From Eremophila alpestris peregrina (taxonomy: Eukaryota > Chordata > Aves > Passeriformes > Alaudidae), in the NCBI GenBank assembly GCA_009792885.1, contig WMCF01000018.1, forward strand, positions 6,570,112-6,634,111: 64,000 nucleotides of DNA. The letters run 5' to 3'. Positions 51,401 to 58,053 of this stretch are shown here, in pieces (the first letter of the stretch is position 1; each line of letters begins with the position of its first letter). Both the position numbers and the translations under genes were made by a program. The notes under the pieces were generated by a model. The model did no database searches, was not told the origin of the DNA, and saw nothing but the letters and a program-made list of their open reading frames with translations.

Positions 51401-53459
51401 CTCCAGAAGGATAAAATAATGATGCTGGGAAGAGCTTAGGAGGAAGTTCTGCAGGGATTGGGTTTTGCACAATGAATTGAAGTGTGTTTGCAGTCTCACA
51501 GCTAAGGCAGTGTCAGACTAGGCTGGGCCTCTGGTGCCTTCTGATGTGCCATTTGTGGTGCTCTGCTGCCTGTGTGCTACTGTACAGCTAAAATGTGATT
51601 ATACATGCTCCAAAGTGTGCCCTGTTGTTTGTAAACTATTTTATCATCCTACTTGGCTTACCAAACACCTCATTTTAGTTATGGCATGCTCCAAGCTAGA
51701 TCACTGGGCATTCATCTGGAGAGAGTCCTCTCACACAGTACTGTGCTACTGCTTGCTAAAATCCATTACTAGGTTTTAATTCATTCTTAATAATATTGCT
51801 ACTTTTTGCTTCTGAATGCATTATCTCCTAATAACTCCTTGAGGGATTCTTTTATTCAATACCCAGGTATACCAGGAAATGGTGACATTCTTTAATTTCC
51901 CAAGAGAACTGGTGTGCTGTGCCAGCATCTTACCTTCAGACTTAGGAGTAATCTCTTACATATTAGCACTGAAAGAAAAAAGTAAAAAAGCTGTCTGGTG
52001 TGGTAATTAAGGTGCTGCCCTTATACAAGTAATTGTTGCACTAATTCAGAAGCAAAACTTTTCACTGCAATTTACTCTTCCCTCTTCAGCTGAGTTAGTG
52101 GTTTCAGATGGTCCTGTGGGTCTGTATTTTAAAAATGCTGTTCAGTGCATTTAAAAATTCTGGACAACACACTGTATATTGAGAGAATTTCCTCAAGAAT
52201 AATGGCACACACATTAATTGAGTTTAGAAAATGCAAATATTTATGCCTAACAAAAAAAAAAGGCAGATAAAGCTGTCAATGCAGTCATTTAGAGGCTAAA
52301 GAAAAATGTCTCCTGTTCTGTAAAACCTAATGTGCTACAGGATAATAACTTTTACTTAATACTGTGTATTTATTTATCACTTTGATATATAAGTATTAGA
52401 ATTTAAATTTAGCTAATGGCTGTGCTCAAAGGTATTTCTTTAGTATTGTCATTTAGCTAGCTCCCAAAACCTTAATTGCACTCTCACTATGTCTGTAAAG
52501 GATGGCTCTTGAATTGTTTTGGTGTATAACTCTGGGTATGATTTCTCTGCCTCCCATCTTTAAGTTCCCCAGAAAGGTGCTTGGTAAAACTGACTCCAGC
52601 TTGTTTGTTTGGGAGGAGCACAGTTGTTCCAGCTGATGGCTTTTGGCCAGTGTTCCAATGGTCCCACATTACAAATCCATTGGTTTATTTTAGCCTTAAA
52701 CTGTAACAAAATACAATTTATACAAAGCAGCATTGTGCCTGAACCCACAGAACTGAGCTAATTATCCTAATTCTGCAGTACCTTGTAACACCACCTTACT
52801 TAGACACTGGATTTCATCCTGGCTTAAAGGCTGAGGCTGTGCAGAGAGGAGTTTGTGATTAGGGATGAGAGTCAGAGTGGGACTAAGGAGTGTGAGGGCA
52901 GCTGGAGGAGGCAGCTCTCATAAGGAGAAGACAGAAAGCTCAGGCTTGGAAAATGTTGCCACGGGTGAGAAGAAAAATTATAAAAACTGAAGAGTGAGGG
53001 AAAAATAAGAAAGCAGAAGAATGAAAAGTGGTCTTAGAATGAATTGCCTGTGGAGGATTTCACTGTTTTGTTTGAACAAAAGAGTAACAATGCTGTGCAG
53101 AAAGCAAGAGGGTTCTTTAACCAGATGATGAAATATTAGAAAATGTGCTTGAATTGACATAGTAATTTCAACTGGTTTGCTGTTGGTTATTCCAGAGACA
53201 GACATGATCAGCAGAAAAACAGAAAAATTGAAAGAAAAATAAATCAACTATTTCAAAAGTAATTTGTAAAGGCATTTGAATAAGCTAATATGGACTAACT
53301 GGTCAGAGAAATGGTGTGGTAGCTGTACTCTGAGAATCAAATAGTTGAAGATTGATTTGGCATTTAGCATTTCTAATTCTGTTATGCATTGTTTTATGGC
53401 ATTTCAGATTCCTGTATGAATCGTCTCTGAAAATTTTGGATGAGTTTTTGAATCCTTGA
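15351..53459 (+). CDS. NCAPG2: Condensin-2 complex subunit G2 (complete, 27 coding exons)
   Basis: NCAPG2 is the HEAT-repeat (HAWK) subunit of condensin II that, with NCAPH2, NCAPD3, SMC2 and SMC4, compacts and stiffens mitotic chromosomes in the nucleus from prophase on. Seen: 27 coding exons with GT/AG borders and matching phases sum to 3447 bases, so 1148 residues against about 1143 in human. Diagnostic matches include ELPRKQKEVLWQRL near the N terminus, DFMHHGIHLPRSSPVHSKVR, VRQGVEEMLYRLY, ITSKYWEMMPATILTDLLKK, VWCERCVTLIQMN and YLTVCKDVIMVGLGD. Helical HEAT pairs run through most of the chain, and an acidic loop lies at residues 593-608. The start ATG has AAG before it, and MKREAFLQVVSKE aligns with the human start. 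No stop or frameshift was found. The tandem order with ESYT2 is conserved with human. Confidence 0.97.
15919..16110 (+). CDS. NCAPG2: NCAPG2 exon 3, residues 26-89
   Basis: Acceptor TTTATAG, donor ATG|GTAAGC, 64 whole codons. It carries the conserved NELLQELPRKQKEVLWQRL block. Confidence 0.95.
17111..17225 (+). CDS. NCAPG2: NCAPG2 exon 4, residues 90-127
   Basis: Acceptor TTTCTTTCAG, donor AATG|GTGAGT, 38 codons plus one base. It encodes the first HEAT-like helices, ending YKALVQCVIILN. Confidence 0.95.
17684..17841 (+). CDS. NCAPG2: NCAPG2 exon 5, residues 128-180
   Basis: Acceptor ACTCTTGTAG, donor ACG|GTATGC. It contains the conserved MWWEKGL and GKTLFVILLRKSL motifs. Confidence 0.95.
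18537..18671 (+). CDS. NCAPG2: NCAPG2 exon 6, residues 181-225
   Basis: Acceptor CCCTCCAG, donor GAG|GTAAGC, 45 codons: GADIVRVWNLHQTLLCFDYD and a conserved IKKEE end. Confidence 0.95.
18672..23472 (+). other. NCAPG2: NCAPG2 intron 6 (4.8 kb)
   Basis: Unique AT-rich DNA with T-runs near 19985. No CR1, LTR or RNA gene was recognised; short open frames on both strands lack any family signal. Confidence 0.6.
23473..23567 (+). CDS. NCAPG2: NCAPG2 exon 7, residues 226-256
   Basis: It lies after a 4.8 kb intron. Acceptor CCCCACAG, donor CCAAG|GTATGC. It encodes the NVNFIKMIHGTVKNQLQ block, close to human. Confidence 0.95.
24396..24465 (+). CDS. NCAPG2: NCAPG2 exon 8, residues 257-280
   Basis: Acceptor TTAATACAG, donor GAG|GTAACA. 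The first codon is split with exon 7. It encodes SLMEYISEVYFRAWKKVSGE. Confidence 0.95.
25136..25222 (+). CDS. NCAPG2: NCAPG2 exon 9, residues 281-309
   Basis: Acceptor TTTTTACTGTAG, donor GAG|GTAAGT, 29 codons including CIQDFMHHGIHLPR, which is almost identical to human. Confidence 0.96.
26362..26470. repeat. Direct repeat copy 1 (about 109 bp), upstream of NCAPG2 exon 10
   Basis: TTCCAAGATCT, TTATCAGTG, GCCAGAAATGTTCAGAGGAT and AATTACCA recur in the same order at 27518-27626. By eye the copies agree at well over 80 percent of positions. No repeat family was recognised. Confidence 0.8.
27103..27198 (+). CDS. NCAPG2: NCAPG2 exon 10, residues 310-341
   Basis: Acceptor TTTTTTCTTAG, donor AAG|GTAATT, 32 codons including VRQGVEEMLYRLY and PILWR. 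It is flanked by the two copies of a roughly 110 bp direct repeat. Confidence 0.96.
27199..31306 (+). other. NCAPG2: NCAPG2 intron 10 (4.1 kb)
   Basis: AT-rich DNA. Apart from the repeat copy at 27518-27626 I see nothing in it. Confidence 0.6.
27518..27626. repeat. Direct repeat copy 2, downstream of NCAPG2 exon 10
   Basis: Partner of the copy at 26362-26470, in the same orientation. The two bracket exon 10 in neighbouring introns. Confidence 0.8.
31307..31432 (+). CDS. NCAPG2: NCAPG2 exon 11, residues 342-383
   Basis: Acceptor CTGTTACAG, donor TTT|GTAAGT, 42 codons: ARNSEVRANAAFLFVDAFPL and MDSEIQKQFEEL, a typical HEAT repeat. Confidence 0.96.
32320..32499 (+). CDS. NCAPG2: NCAPG2 exon 12, residues 384-443
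   Basis: Acceptor TTTGTTTTAG, donor AAA|GTAAAT, 60 codons. HEAT repeats with HPVVRSTGILGVTQITSKYW and SADVRCSVFK. Confidence 0.96.
33468..33620 (+). CDS. NCAPG2: NCAPG2 exon 13, residues 444-494
   Basis: Acceptor TTTATTTTAG, donor AAG|GTAGGA, 51 codons: CLPIILDNKLSHPLLEQLLP and HDNSEKVRVAFVEMLLKVK. Confidence 0.96.
34134..34228 (+). mobile_element. CR1 LINE internal fragment
   Basis: AAAGCATCCAGAGGAGGGCT and AAGCCATACAAGGAGTGGCT followed by GAGGTCACTTGGTCTGT match the CR1 3' untranslated region upstream of the usual 3' end. It is short and truncated at both sides. Confidence 0.65.
34942..35422 (-). mobile_element. Solo LTR, family A, copy 1 (481 bp, antisense in NCAPG2 intron 13)
   Basis: Read on the minus strand it starts TGTAGT and ends GTATCA. 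It carries a TATTTAAG box, an ATTAAA poly(A) signal and a second copy at 57561-58047 that matches over its whole length. The + strand hexamer GTATTG directly borders both sides (34936-34941 and 35423-35428), a perfect 6-bp target-site duplication. Six-base duplications are typical of ERVK-like (beta/alpharetrovirus-like) elements. No gag, pol or env remains, so it is a product of LTR-LTR recombination. Confidence 0.88.
35702..35924 (+). CDS. NCAPG2: NCAPG2 exon 14, residues 495-568
   Basis: The longest coding exon, clearly GC-richer than its surroundings. The acceptor GGTGAAG is weak, with its pyrimidine tract about ten bases back. Donor ATAG|GTAAAG. It encodes ICPMEHLLCRLEADSRPVSR and VWCERCVTLIQMNPAAARKF. 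A solo LTR ends 280 bases upstream. Confidence 0.95.
37109..37236 (+). CDS. NCAPG2: NCAPG2 exon 15, residues 569-611 with acidic loop
   Basis: Acceptor TTTAAATGTAG, donor AGT|GTAAGG. After the helix RRCLNACIQKAMK comes a low-complexity acidic run (residues 593-608), which corresponds to the poorly conserved acidic linker of human NCAPG2. Confidence 0.95.
37689..37862 (+). CDS. NCAPG2: NCAPG2 exon 16, residues 612-669
   Basis: Acceptor GTGTTTCAG, donor CAG|GTAAAG, 58 codons: LSVNDVASMASLLEITVILW and RKFASVLPEYFKVF. Confidence 0.96.
38370..38822 (+). mobile_element. CR1 LINE, 3' fragment (about 450 bp) in NCAPG2 intron 16
   Basis: The CR1 landmarks GGATGGAGCACCTCTCCTA, GGTTTAGATTAAATATTAGG, GTGGCTGCCCCATCCCTGGA, AAGGTGTCCCTGCCCATGGC and the tail GGTCCCTTCCAACCTAAATC with ATTCTGTTATTCTGAGATTC occur in order on the + strand. 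Confidence 0.93.
40102..40172 (+). CDS. NCAPG2: NCAPG2 exon 17, residues 670-692
   Basis: Acceptor TTTATCCTAG, donor TTCAG|GTACTG. It encodes DERCVTPLVILASFMPPAAI. The Ser codon is split into exon 18. Confidence 0.95.
40435..40588 (+). CDS. NCAPG2: NCAPG2 exon 18, residues 693-744
   Basis: Acceptor TTTCTTTGCAG, donor AAG|GTGTGC. It encodes CGVVSRLRNF and LIDCLCRWGQVGHVLELACD. Confidence 0.95.
40747..40920 (+). CDS. NCAPG2: NCAPG2 exon 19, residues 745-802
   Basis: Acceptor CCTGTTCAG, donor AAG|GTACTT, 58 codons. It begins with a basic stretch (KASKRRVRIH) and continues with LAVDYIEYLLTHPVNRGCLL. Confidence 0.95.
41425..41535 (+). CDS. NCAPG2: NCAPG2 exon 20, residues 803-839
   Basis: Acceptor GATATTTCAG, donor AAG|GTATGG, 37 codons ending in CRLSIHLQHK, as in human. 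Confidence 0.95.
41647..41790 (+). CDS. NCAPG2: NCAPG2 exon 21, residues 840-887
   Basis: Acceptor TTGTTTCCAG, donor CAG|GTTAGA (weaker than the rest). It encodes FSEEGEDYLSLLKETGAWIE and a divergent linker rich in Asp, Ser and Asn. Confidence 0.94.
42314..42353 (+). repeat. Short tandem duplication in NCAPG2 intron 21
   Basis: AGAGGATTTACTGTCTT occurs twice with a 23-base period. Confidence 0.85.
42566..42665 (+). CDS. NCAPG2: NCAPG2 exon 22, residues 888-920
   Basis: Acceptor CTCTCCTAG, donor ACAG|GTACCT. YLTVCKDVIMVGLGD is one of the most conserved stretches of the protein. Confidence 0.96.
42926..43110 (+). CDS. NCAPG2: NCAPG2 exon 23, residues 921-982
   Basis: Acceptor TTTCTCTAG, donor CAG|GTATCC. 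It encodes VLKEIIEASLNQ and LQNVFQKILECVAHRLKK. A 16-base duplication lies just behind its donor. Confidence 0.95.
43169..43210 (+). repeat. Short tandem duplication in NCAPG2 intron 23
   Basis: TTTTATGCAAAGGGGG occurs twice with a 26-base period. Confidence 0.85.
43909..44052 (+). CDS. NCAPG2: NCAPG2 exon 24, residues 983-1030
   Basis: Acceptor TTGGTTTTAG, donor AAG|GTAAAG, 48 codons with PLGEFIHALQCWHS and HQGVLSTLLAAIVAEIN. Confidence 0.95.
44335..44660 (+). mobile_element. Degenerate ERV-like repeat, family C, copy 1
   Basis: Words such as TTGCTGAGCAGTGCTT, GAGGGGACACAGCTG and GACCAAACTGATCAAAGG, and a damaged CAGCAGTGAGAGCTCAGGGA where the other copy has CAGCAATAAACTGAGGG, match the copy near 55 kb in the opposite orientation. 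They also resemble a retrovirus-derived repeat I have seen widely in bird genomes, whose family name I cannot give with certainty. It has no open reading frame. Ends are approximate. Confidence 0.55.
45494..45597 (+). CDS. NCAPG2: NCAPG2 exon 25, residues 1031-1064
   Basis: Acceptor ATTTTTTAG, donor GTCAG|GTAAAT. It encodes a Ser/Glu-rich start and the conserved ISDLPPLSSSL...KSVNVVR. Confidence 0.95.
46081..46776 (-). mobile_element. Solo LTR, family B (696 bp, antisense in NCAPG2 intron 25)
   Basis: On the minus strand it starts TGTTGGC and ends TTTCCTACA. It is flanked on both sides by a G-run of six or seven bases (46075-46080 and 46777-46782), which fits a target-site duplication inside or equal to GGGGGG. 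An AATAAA signal lies on the minus strand (46156-46161), followed by about 75 bases of U5-like sequence. A TG-rich microsatellite and a 19-base tandem duplication lie in its middle. No coding remnant is seen. The G-run makes the exact duplication length uncertain. Confidence 0.78.
46274..46367. repeat. TG-rich microsatellite plus 19-bp tandem duplication
   Basis: Alternating TG/TC dinucleotides (46274-46332) run into two copies of TGTTGAGAGTCTGAAGTT (46331-46348 and 46350-46367). It lies inside the family B LTR and is likely polymorphic. Confidence 0.85.
49238..49335 (+). CDS. NCAPG2: NCAPG2 exon 26, residues 1065-1097
   Basis: Acceptor TTTTTCCTTAG, donor AAAG|GTCAGT. It encodes EEIEGIFSLTATVCIVVIIK, matching the human block around IEGIVCLTAAVHIILVI. 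Confidence 0.94.
49537..49639 (+). CDS. NCAPG2: NCAPG2 exon 27, residues 1098-1131
   Basis: Acceptor TTTCAAACAG, donor GAGAG|GTGGGT. It encodes GKHKASLLKDVAPAIQRKL, the C-terminal helix pair. Confidence 0.94.
49640..53407 (+). other. NCAPG2: NCAPG2 intron 27 (3.8 kb)
   Basis: It holds a G-run (about 50117-50127), a 15-base duplication GGATCCTCCACTAGA (50758-50787) and a short AAT repeat near 50883. No gene or dated mobile element was recognised. Confidence 0.6.
53408..53459 (+). CDS. NCAPG2: NCAPG2 exon 28, residues 1132-1148 and stop
   Basis: Acceptor GGCATTTCAG after a 3.8 kb intron. It encodes FLYESSLKILDEFLNP and TGA at 53457-53459. Human has the same FLYESS start of its last coding segment. 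Confidence 0.93.
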
Positions 53460-53640
53460 CCACACAGAAGCTTTTGTCTCAAAAATTGAGGGAAGATGTA
53501 GTGCTTTTTAAAAAACTTATCTTGTAAACTTGTGAATTAAGATTGCTGTCTGTTATTCTGTACATTTAAAGCAAAAAAATGTATAAAAGTGTGTATAGAA
53601 ATTATGTAATAGTAAAGATTTTTCAACAGCTGCAAAGGGG
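53460..53640 (+). other. NCAPG2: NCAPG2 3' UTR (end approximate)
   Basis: AT-rich sequence after the stop. The first plausible poly(A) signal is AGTAAA at 53611-53616; no AATAAA occurs in the next few hundred bases. A short 3' UTR of about 170-180 bases is therefore likely, but a longer one cannot be excluded. Confidence 0.5.
53611..53616 (+). terminator. NCAPG2: Variant poly(A) signal AGTAAA (NCAPG2)
   Basis: A known functional variant of AATAAA, about 150 bases after the stop, with a GT-containing stretch some 30 bases downstream. Confidence 0.45.
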
Positions 53641-56600
53641 TTATTCTGTATAAAAATGTCTTCTTGGGGGGAGTGTAAAATCAGTATTTTTGTATCTTTG
53701 CTTTTGTCAAACAAATAATAATTGTATCATAGATACTCTTTGAGTCTGAGGTTGCACATAACCTCAGTCCCTGGGAGCACTGGAGCATATTCCTAGGGGT
53801 TTTGGAAATGAATCTTATTTTGAGATATGTGAGGGTCAAAATGGTGATGGGGAATAGCCATCATTGCTTTACCAGGGACAAACTGCCTTACCAGCCTGAT
53901 TTCCCTCCCTTTTGTAGAAGAAGAGAGAGCACAGCATATCCTGTTCCTTATCCTTGGCAAAAACTTTCACACAGTCTTACACAGTGTCCCTCCAGCCAAA
54001 CTGGAGAGAGATGGGATGGATGGGTGGACTTGGAGAGATGAGTGGGAAACTGGCTGGACCATCAGAGTGGCAGAATCATCTGTTGAGGGGTGAGATGGGT
54101 AGCTGTGGCACTGCTGAGGGCAGGCCCTGCTCAGGGCTGCTTGGTGACAGGGTGAGCAGCAGCAGATGGCAGATGGCAGCAGCTGGGAGCCACAGCTGAC
54201 ACTGAGGGGCATCTCCTGATGTTCAGCAAAGCCTGGACCTGATGGACAGGTCCTGCACCACCCACTCAGGCACCTGCATGAGGGTGACTTCTTGCTGCCT
54301 GCAACTGCCTGCAGGAGGATGAAGGAAAAGTGATTGGAGGAGAAATGAGGCTACAGAAACAACTTGAGCAAGAGAATTTCTTGTTGGACATGAAAAGCAA
54401 TCATAAGATTGAGTTTGGACTGGAATGGAGTTGGAAGAGGTTGCTCAGAAAGCCTGTGGAATACCCATCCTTGGAGATGTGCAACACCTGGCTGGCCAGG
54501 AGGGCTCTGACCTTCCATGGTGTCACAGCTTTGGACTGGGGATTGGACCAGATTCTCCCCTGAGCTTCCTCAGAACTTGAATATTCAGGTGGTTGAGTAC
54601 CCAGTACACTGTGGAGAAATGTCTTAACTGTTAAACACAGACTTGAGTAATGTATAAATTGTGTTATATTTAGCTATTTTTAAAAATTATAGCTATTTTG
54701 ATAAGTTACTATTTAGGATGCAGATAATACAGTTACCTAAGCCACTTATTTAATTTTCTTCAGGCAGCCAGATGCTCTCCCAAGACTAACAGAATGCTGA
54801 TTGCACAATGTTATTTTGCCTTAATGTAGAGACCTGTAATTTACCTGTCTGAGCTCATGGGGTGGTTCAAGCCCAGCCAGCAGCCAGGCACCACCAGCTG
54901 CCCCTCACTGCCTCCACCCCTTCAGACATGGAGGCAGGACTGAAAGGGTACAAGCCAAACAGAAACAGTTGAATCATTATGAAAAAATAATAGTACTTTT
55001 TCAAATTGTGAAGATAAGAGATACAAAAGAGAGGGAAATAAAGCCAGCTAGCCAGTCCCTGGGCAGTGCCCTCCCCATAACCTCCCCCTCAGTTTATTGC
55101 TGAGCATGGTGCCACATGGTGTGAGACGTTCCTGTGGTCACTTTAGGTCCCCTGTCCCAGCTGTGTCCCCTCCACACTCCTGGTGAACTCCCAGGCTCCA
55201 TAGAGGTGGGGTGAGAAGCAGAGAGGCCATGATGCTGTGTAAGCCCTGCTCAGCAATAGCTGAAACATCCCTGTGTTGTCAGCACTGTCTCTAGCACAAA
55301 TCTAAAATACAGCCCTAGACCAGCTGTGAAGGAATTCATCTCAGCCAGAACCACAGCTCCTGGTGCTTTAGTTTTGTCTGGTTTAGGAGATCTAATGGGA
55401 ATCTCCAGAAAATGATTCAGCCACAGACCAAAGTCTCCAGCTTAGGCCTGGAGCCCTGGACATGTAGCACTTGTTTATCTACAGTTAAGTGAAGTGAGTC
55501 TCGTCTGGGCCTGTGCAAATGGCTATTGAGTCTCCAATGTTCCTGAGTGGCACTGAAGTTAACCAATTTGGCCAAATTAAGACAGGCTCTTCATTCTTGA
55601 TTAAGATTTGTGCAAAGCTGTACCTCCCATCTGTCTAAACGAGCATCTACTCTGCTGGTTTTCTTTCTGTGCTAAGAGACTGTAAGGATTTTTCAGTATC
55701 TGCTGTCAGTGCAAACATCAGACCCATACTTGGCCTTGGTACATAAAACTTCCCTACTGGACAAAAGCTGTTTTAGCTGAAATGCTGATATTTAAAAGCA
55801 ATGCAGTTCTTAATAAACAACTGGCAAGCTTTGCAACAGGATAGACAGTGTGTGCATGGATTCATAAGTTCCAGATTTACCTCATCCACAACAGTGGTCT
55901 GACCAAAGAAACTAATGCTGCCCCAGCAGGTAGCTGCAGATCTGCCAACTGTTTATTTATCAACATCTTTATAAAAACTGTGTTCTTTGGCCTTCATTCT
56001 TCTACATCTGTTAACAGGCAGGTGTTCTGGTAATGACCTTTTAAATCTTCTGATTATACAAATTACTCAATGAATATGTAAATAAGTTTCTTTTTTCTGC
56101 TTCTCAGTCTCTCAGTATTTGCTCATATCATTAGATTAGAAAAGAATCCAAATTTACTGCCTTGTTTTTCCACAGTGTATAATTCTGCTTTTTTCATGGA
56201 ATTCATGGTACAGATGCAGTAGCCCTGTGCCTGAAGGAAATAAAAGTTATTCCATCAACATCAGAAAGAGGTGGCTTTCCTTTGAAGAACTCAGAGGTGA
56301 TACTGCTAGGAAGGGTAAAGAAATTAAAGGTAAAACTTTGTCTTCCTGGTGGCTCTGGTACTCAAGTGGTTCTTAAGAGGGTTGAAATGGTTTTCTGTTA
56401 GTCCTGCAGGTGGTGAACATATTTCAGCTCAATTTCCAGTCTGGCTCTACTAAAGTGCTCTGCTAGGAAAAAACATTGGCTTTCTGCAACAAAAATAATG
56501 GTGTTGGTATTCCTTGAGCCAAGTTCTCTCAGGAGAAATCCTTAGGCCTTTGTGGCAAATTTCACAAGAATATCAGAGGAATTCTATGTTTCACTTGTTC

Positions 56601-57554
56601 TCATTGCAAACTTTAATCTTGCAAAATTTTAAATCTACATTTTCCTTCTGTTTGGAAGATACAAATAAATAGGACATTTCTTAAGCTGTTAACTTTTGTA
56701 AATGTGTAAAACATGTTTGTTTAATCTTATTAATCAAAAGTGCTGTTCGCCTTGCCTAATCTGCTGTGGATATGAATTCTTGGTCCTGGGCTCTGTGGCT
56801 GCTTGTCTGAGCATGACCTGGGGCACAGCCCCAGCTCCCAGCAGTGCTGTGGCTTTGGCTTTCATTTACTCAGCAGTCACTGGGGGTTTTTCACTTGGTT
56901 CAGCATAGATGTGCTCTGGGTCTTCTCTAATCAGAGTCCTTTGTCTCTCTCCAGTTCCACATCATGCTCCTAGCAAAGTTGCAGAAATTATGTTCTGTAG
57001 CTCTGAGGAAATTTCATTCTCTGTTGTATCTGTCACCACTGTTTGAAAACTGTGGCAGGAGGAGTTCTGTTACTTTTGTTACTGCTCATGACTCTACTAA
57101 GCAGAAGCTGTTACCGATCTTTTTCTCCTGTCATTCTTTTTAACCAGAGGACCACCTTTTTCTTAGCAAAACAACTTGGTTCTCAAACACATGACTTGAC
57201 AATTGTTTATTTCATACTGCTTCCATTACTTAAGACATCACTTTGCTATGTTCTTCCTGTGTAAAATTCCAGTATTTTGTTTTATACTCTGTCAGCTTGT
57301 CCCAGTTTCAAATATATGTTCAAACTTCATTAGTTTATGCATATTTTTGTGCTGTCATTAATGAAAATATTAAGTAAGATGCTGTTCCAAAACATCATTA
57401 GTAATTACTTTTCAGCCTAATGTAGTTCCCTCTTCCGTTCAGTTGGTTCCTTCCCCATCTTACTACACCTACAATAAATCCTTGTCTTGGCTTAATACAT
57501 TTTCATTATGCTGCAGTAGCAGATGCTCTGCTGTAAGGCCTTACATTTTAAGCA
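53641..57554. other. Intergenic DNA downstream of NCAPG2, first part
   Basis: No gene recognised. It is moderately AT-rich with the ERV-like repeat at 54850-55390. Open frames such as 53802-54041 and 54330-54563 lack family signal. Confidence 0.6.
54850..55390 (-). mobile_element. Degenerate ERV-like repeat, family C, copy 2
   Basis: On the + strand it shows CCCTCAGTTTATTGCTGAGC, CAGCTGTGTCCCCTCC, GCCCTGCTCAGCAATAGCTG and ACATCCCTGTGTTGTCAGCA. The reverse complement aligns with the copy at 44335-44660 and includes CAGCAATAAACTGAGGG with a poly(A) signal. Substitutions and gaps are frequent, so it is old. Ends are approximate. Confidence 0.6.
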
Positions 57555-57560
57555 GGTACA

Positions 57561-58047
57561 TGTAGTGGTGCAGCTTTAAATCAAGCAGGTATTTGCCACA
57601 TAGGGAAAAAGGGTTTCAGTTTTACCATAAAATTTAAAAGGAAAATCCCTAGGAATTTCTTTGCTCCTGGCAGCCATTGGCTCAATGCCAGGACAGAAAC
57701 ACTGATAGGTCTCTTTACCTGTCCCTCAGCAATGCAGCCATTCTCTATTGGGCAGTTTGCCAAAAACCCCACCTAAACCATTCTGTATTTAAGAGAGGGC
57801 ACAGAGATTCTTGGGGCTTCTTGTACAGGTACAATGCTTGCATGTGCCTGTGCTTGGGTACTATTTTGTTCCTTTATTGTTTATTATTTTATAAGTTCAT
57901 TAAACCTTTTGCTTTACAAAACATACCCAAGTAACCATCTTGCAAATGATTTTTAAGCCATTTCTGTGAGGTGCAGGACACCCTCAGAGAGACTTGATAC
58001 CTCTTCACCTGGCTCACTCCACTCTGGCTGGATGTAAGACTGTATCA
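57561..58047 (+). mobile_element. Solo LTR, family A, copy 2 (487 bp)
   Basis: It starts TGTAGT and ends GTATCA, bordered on both sides by GGTACA (57555-57560 and 58048-58053), a perfect 6-bp target-site duplication. A TATTTAAG box (57786-57793) and an ATTAAA signal (57899-57904) mark U3 and R. It aligns end to end with the copy at 34942-35422, which lies in the opposite orientation. The open frame inside it (57677-57934) is shared by both copies because they are the same LTR, not because it encodes a protein. Confidence 0.9.
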
Positions 58048-58053
58048 GGTACA

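Noticed and set aside
57677..57934. Similar translated frames at 57677-57934 (+) and 35026-35307 (minus), looking like a gene family
   Set aside because: Both lie inside copies of the same solo LTR with target-site duplications; the shared frame reflects shared non-coding LTR sequence.
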